NCBI GenBank assembly: GCA_040235415.1
Contig: JBECKR010000305.1
Span: 1-6,550, forward strand
DNA length: 6,550 nucleotides
From: JBECKR01 sp040235415
GTDB lineage: Bacteria > Acidobacteriota > Polarisedimenticolia > Polarisedimenticolales > Polarisedimenticolaceae
Direction of reading: 5' to 3'
Notes under the pieces: model-generated
Databases searched by the model: none
Told to the model about the DNA's origin: nothing
Seen by the model: only the letters and a program-made list of their open reading frames with translations
Shown: piece by piece, positions 6,066 to 6,550 of the stretch
How the letters are laid out: each line of letters opens with the position of its first letter
Numbering within the stretch: position 1 is the stretch's first letter
Translations under genes and position numbers: made by a program

Positions 6066-6550
6066 GCGCGCTCGACCGGCTCTTGGGCTCGACCCCGTGC
6101 GGCTGCGGCGCGTGCCGGAGCGTGGCGACGGAGAGGATCGAGATCTCCGACGACCTCGGGGCGGCGCTCGCGGGAACGCTCGCGGGCCGTCCGGCGACCC
6201 CGTTCGGCGACACCCGAACCCTCGCCGCCTGCCGCGAGCCGCTCGGCGCCGTCCGGACCGTGGCGATCCATGATCTCGAGTCCGGCGGCGCCGCGCTCCA
6301 TGCGGACGACGCGGCGGTCGAGCGCGCCGTCGCTCTCCTCGAGAAGGACGACGCCGGCTCCGTCCCGGTCGCGGTCGGCTCCGGCACGGTGAACGACGTC
6401 GTCAAGGCGGCGGCGCATCGCCTCGGGCGGCCGTACGTCGCGGTCGCGACCGCGGCGTCGATGAACGGCTACACCTCCGCCGTCGCCGCGATCACGGTCG
6501 CCGGCCTGAAGTCGACGCTGCCGTCGACCCCGCCGCGCGTGGTTCTGGCC
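6062..6550 (+). CDS. AraM/EgsA-like sn-glycerol-1-phosphate dehydrogenase family protein (3' end outside window)
   Basis: The ATG shares ATGA with the symporter stop; 163 residues are visible and the frame is open to the window end. The family is the iron-containing alcohol dehydrogenase-like AraM/EgsA group, which reduces dihydroxyacetone phosphate to sn-glycerol 1-phosphate with NAD(P)H. Evidence: the dinucleotide-binding VAVGSGTVNDVVK (103-115), then GRPYVAVATAASMNGYTS (122-139) and GLKSTLPSTPPRVVLA, which lines up by eye with Bacillus subtilis AraM (IAVGSGTIHDIVR...PTAPSVDGFTSAGAPI...GTKTTIQTKAP). The N-terminus carries a cysteine cluster PCGCGAC (C13, C15, C18). The metal ligands of the family (an Asp in a GxGD motif and two later His) lie beyond the window, so activity cannot be judged. 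AraM in Bacillus sits in the arabinose operon next to transport genes, a loose parallel to the symporter linkage here. The exact substrate is uncertain. Confidence 0.88.
   Translation, partial: MSALDRLLGSTPCGCGACRSVATERIEISDDLGAALAGTLAGRPATPFGDTRTLAACREPLGAVRTVAIHDLESGGAALHADDAAVERAVALLEKDDAGSVPVAVGSGTVNDVVKAAAHRLGRPYVAVATAASMNGYTSAVAAITVAGLKSTLPSTPPRVVLA

Overview
The window is very GC-rich bacterial DNA. Third codon positions are almost all G or C, coding density is high, and three of the four visible starts are GTG or TTG. All genes I can support lie on the plus strand. The protein families (a large exported sortilin/BNR-type beta-propeller, an SSS-family symporter with a soluble tail, an AraM/EgsA-type dehydrogenase) and the 'GGGGAC...GTCCCC' intergenic palindrome would suit an Acidobacteriota-like, Gemmatimonadota-like or former-deltaproteobacterial genome. 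The sequence alone does not fix the phylum.

Left part (1-3950): the 3' end of a gene for a large membrane protein (1-966) overlaps by four bases (TTGA) the start of a 995-residue exported protein (963-3950). The second protein has a signal peptide, eleven Asp-box (BNR) motifs, an Ig-like segment and a helical tail. It belongs to the 'VPS10/sortilin-like, WD40/YVTN/BNR-like repeat' family common in GC-rich bacteria.

Junction (3951-4034): a 68-bp imperfect palindrome starts at the base after the stop codon. It looks like a REP-type element. It is followed by an AT-rich hexamer (TATATT, 4023-4028) placed exactly where a -10 box would sit if the next gene, starting GTG at 4035, were transcribed without a leader.

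Right part (4035-6550): three tightly packed genes form a likely operon. They are a 69-residue protein with two membrane segments, a 605-residue sodium:solute symporter (3-bp gap), and the 5' part of an AraM/EgsA-like sn-glycerol-1-phosphate dehydrogenase family protein (ATGA overlap, runs off the window). The simplest reading is uptake of an organic solute by the symporter, perhaps with the small protein as accessory subunit, followed by or coupled to an NAD(P)-dependent polyol-phosphate or ketone-phosphate step. The substrate is unknown. I found no RNA genes, CRISPR arrays, insertion sequences or transposases. The only non-coding stretch is the 84-bp junction.
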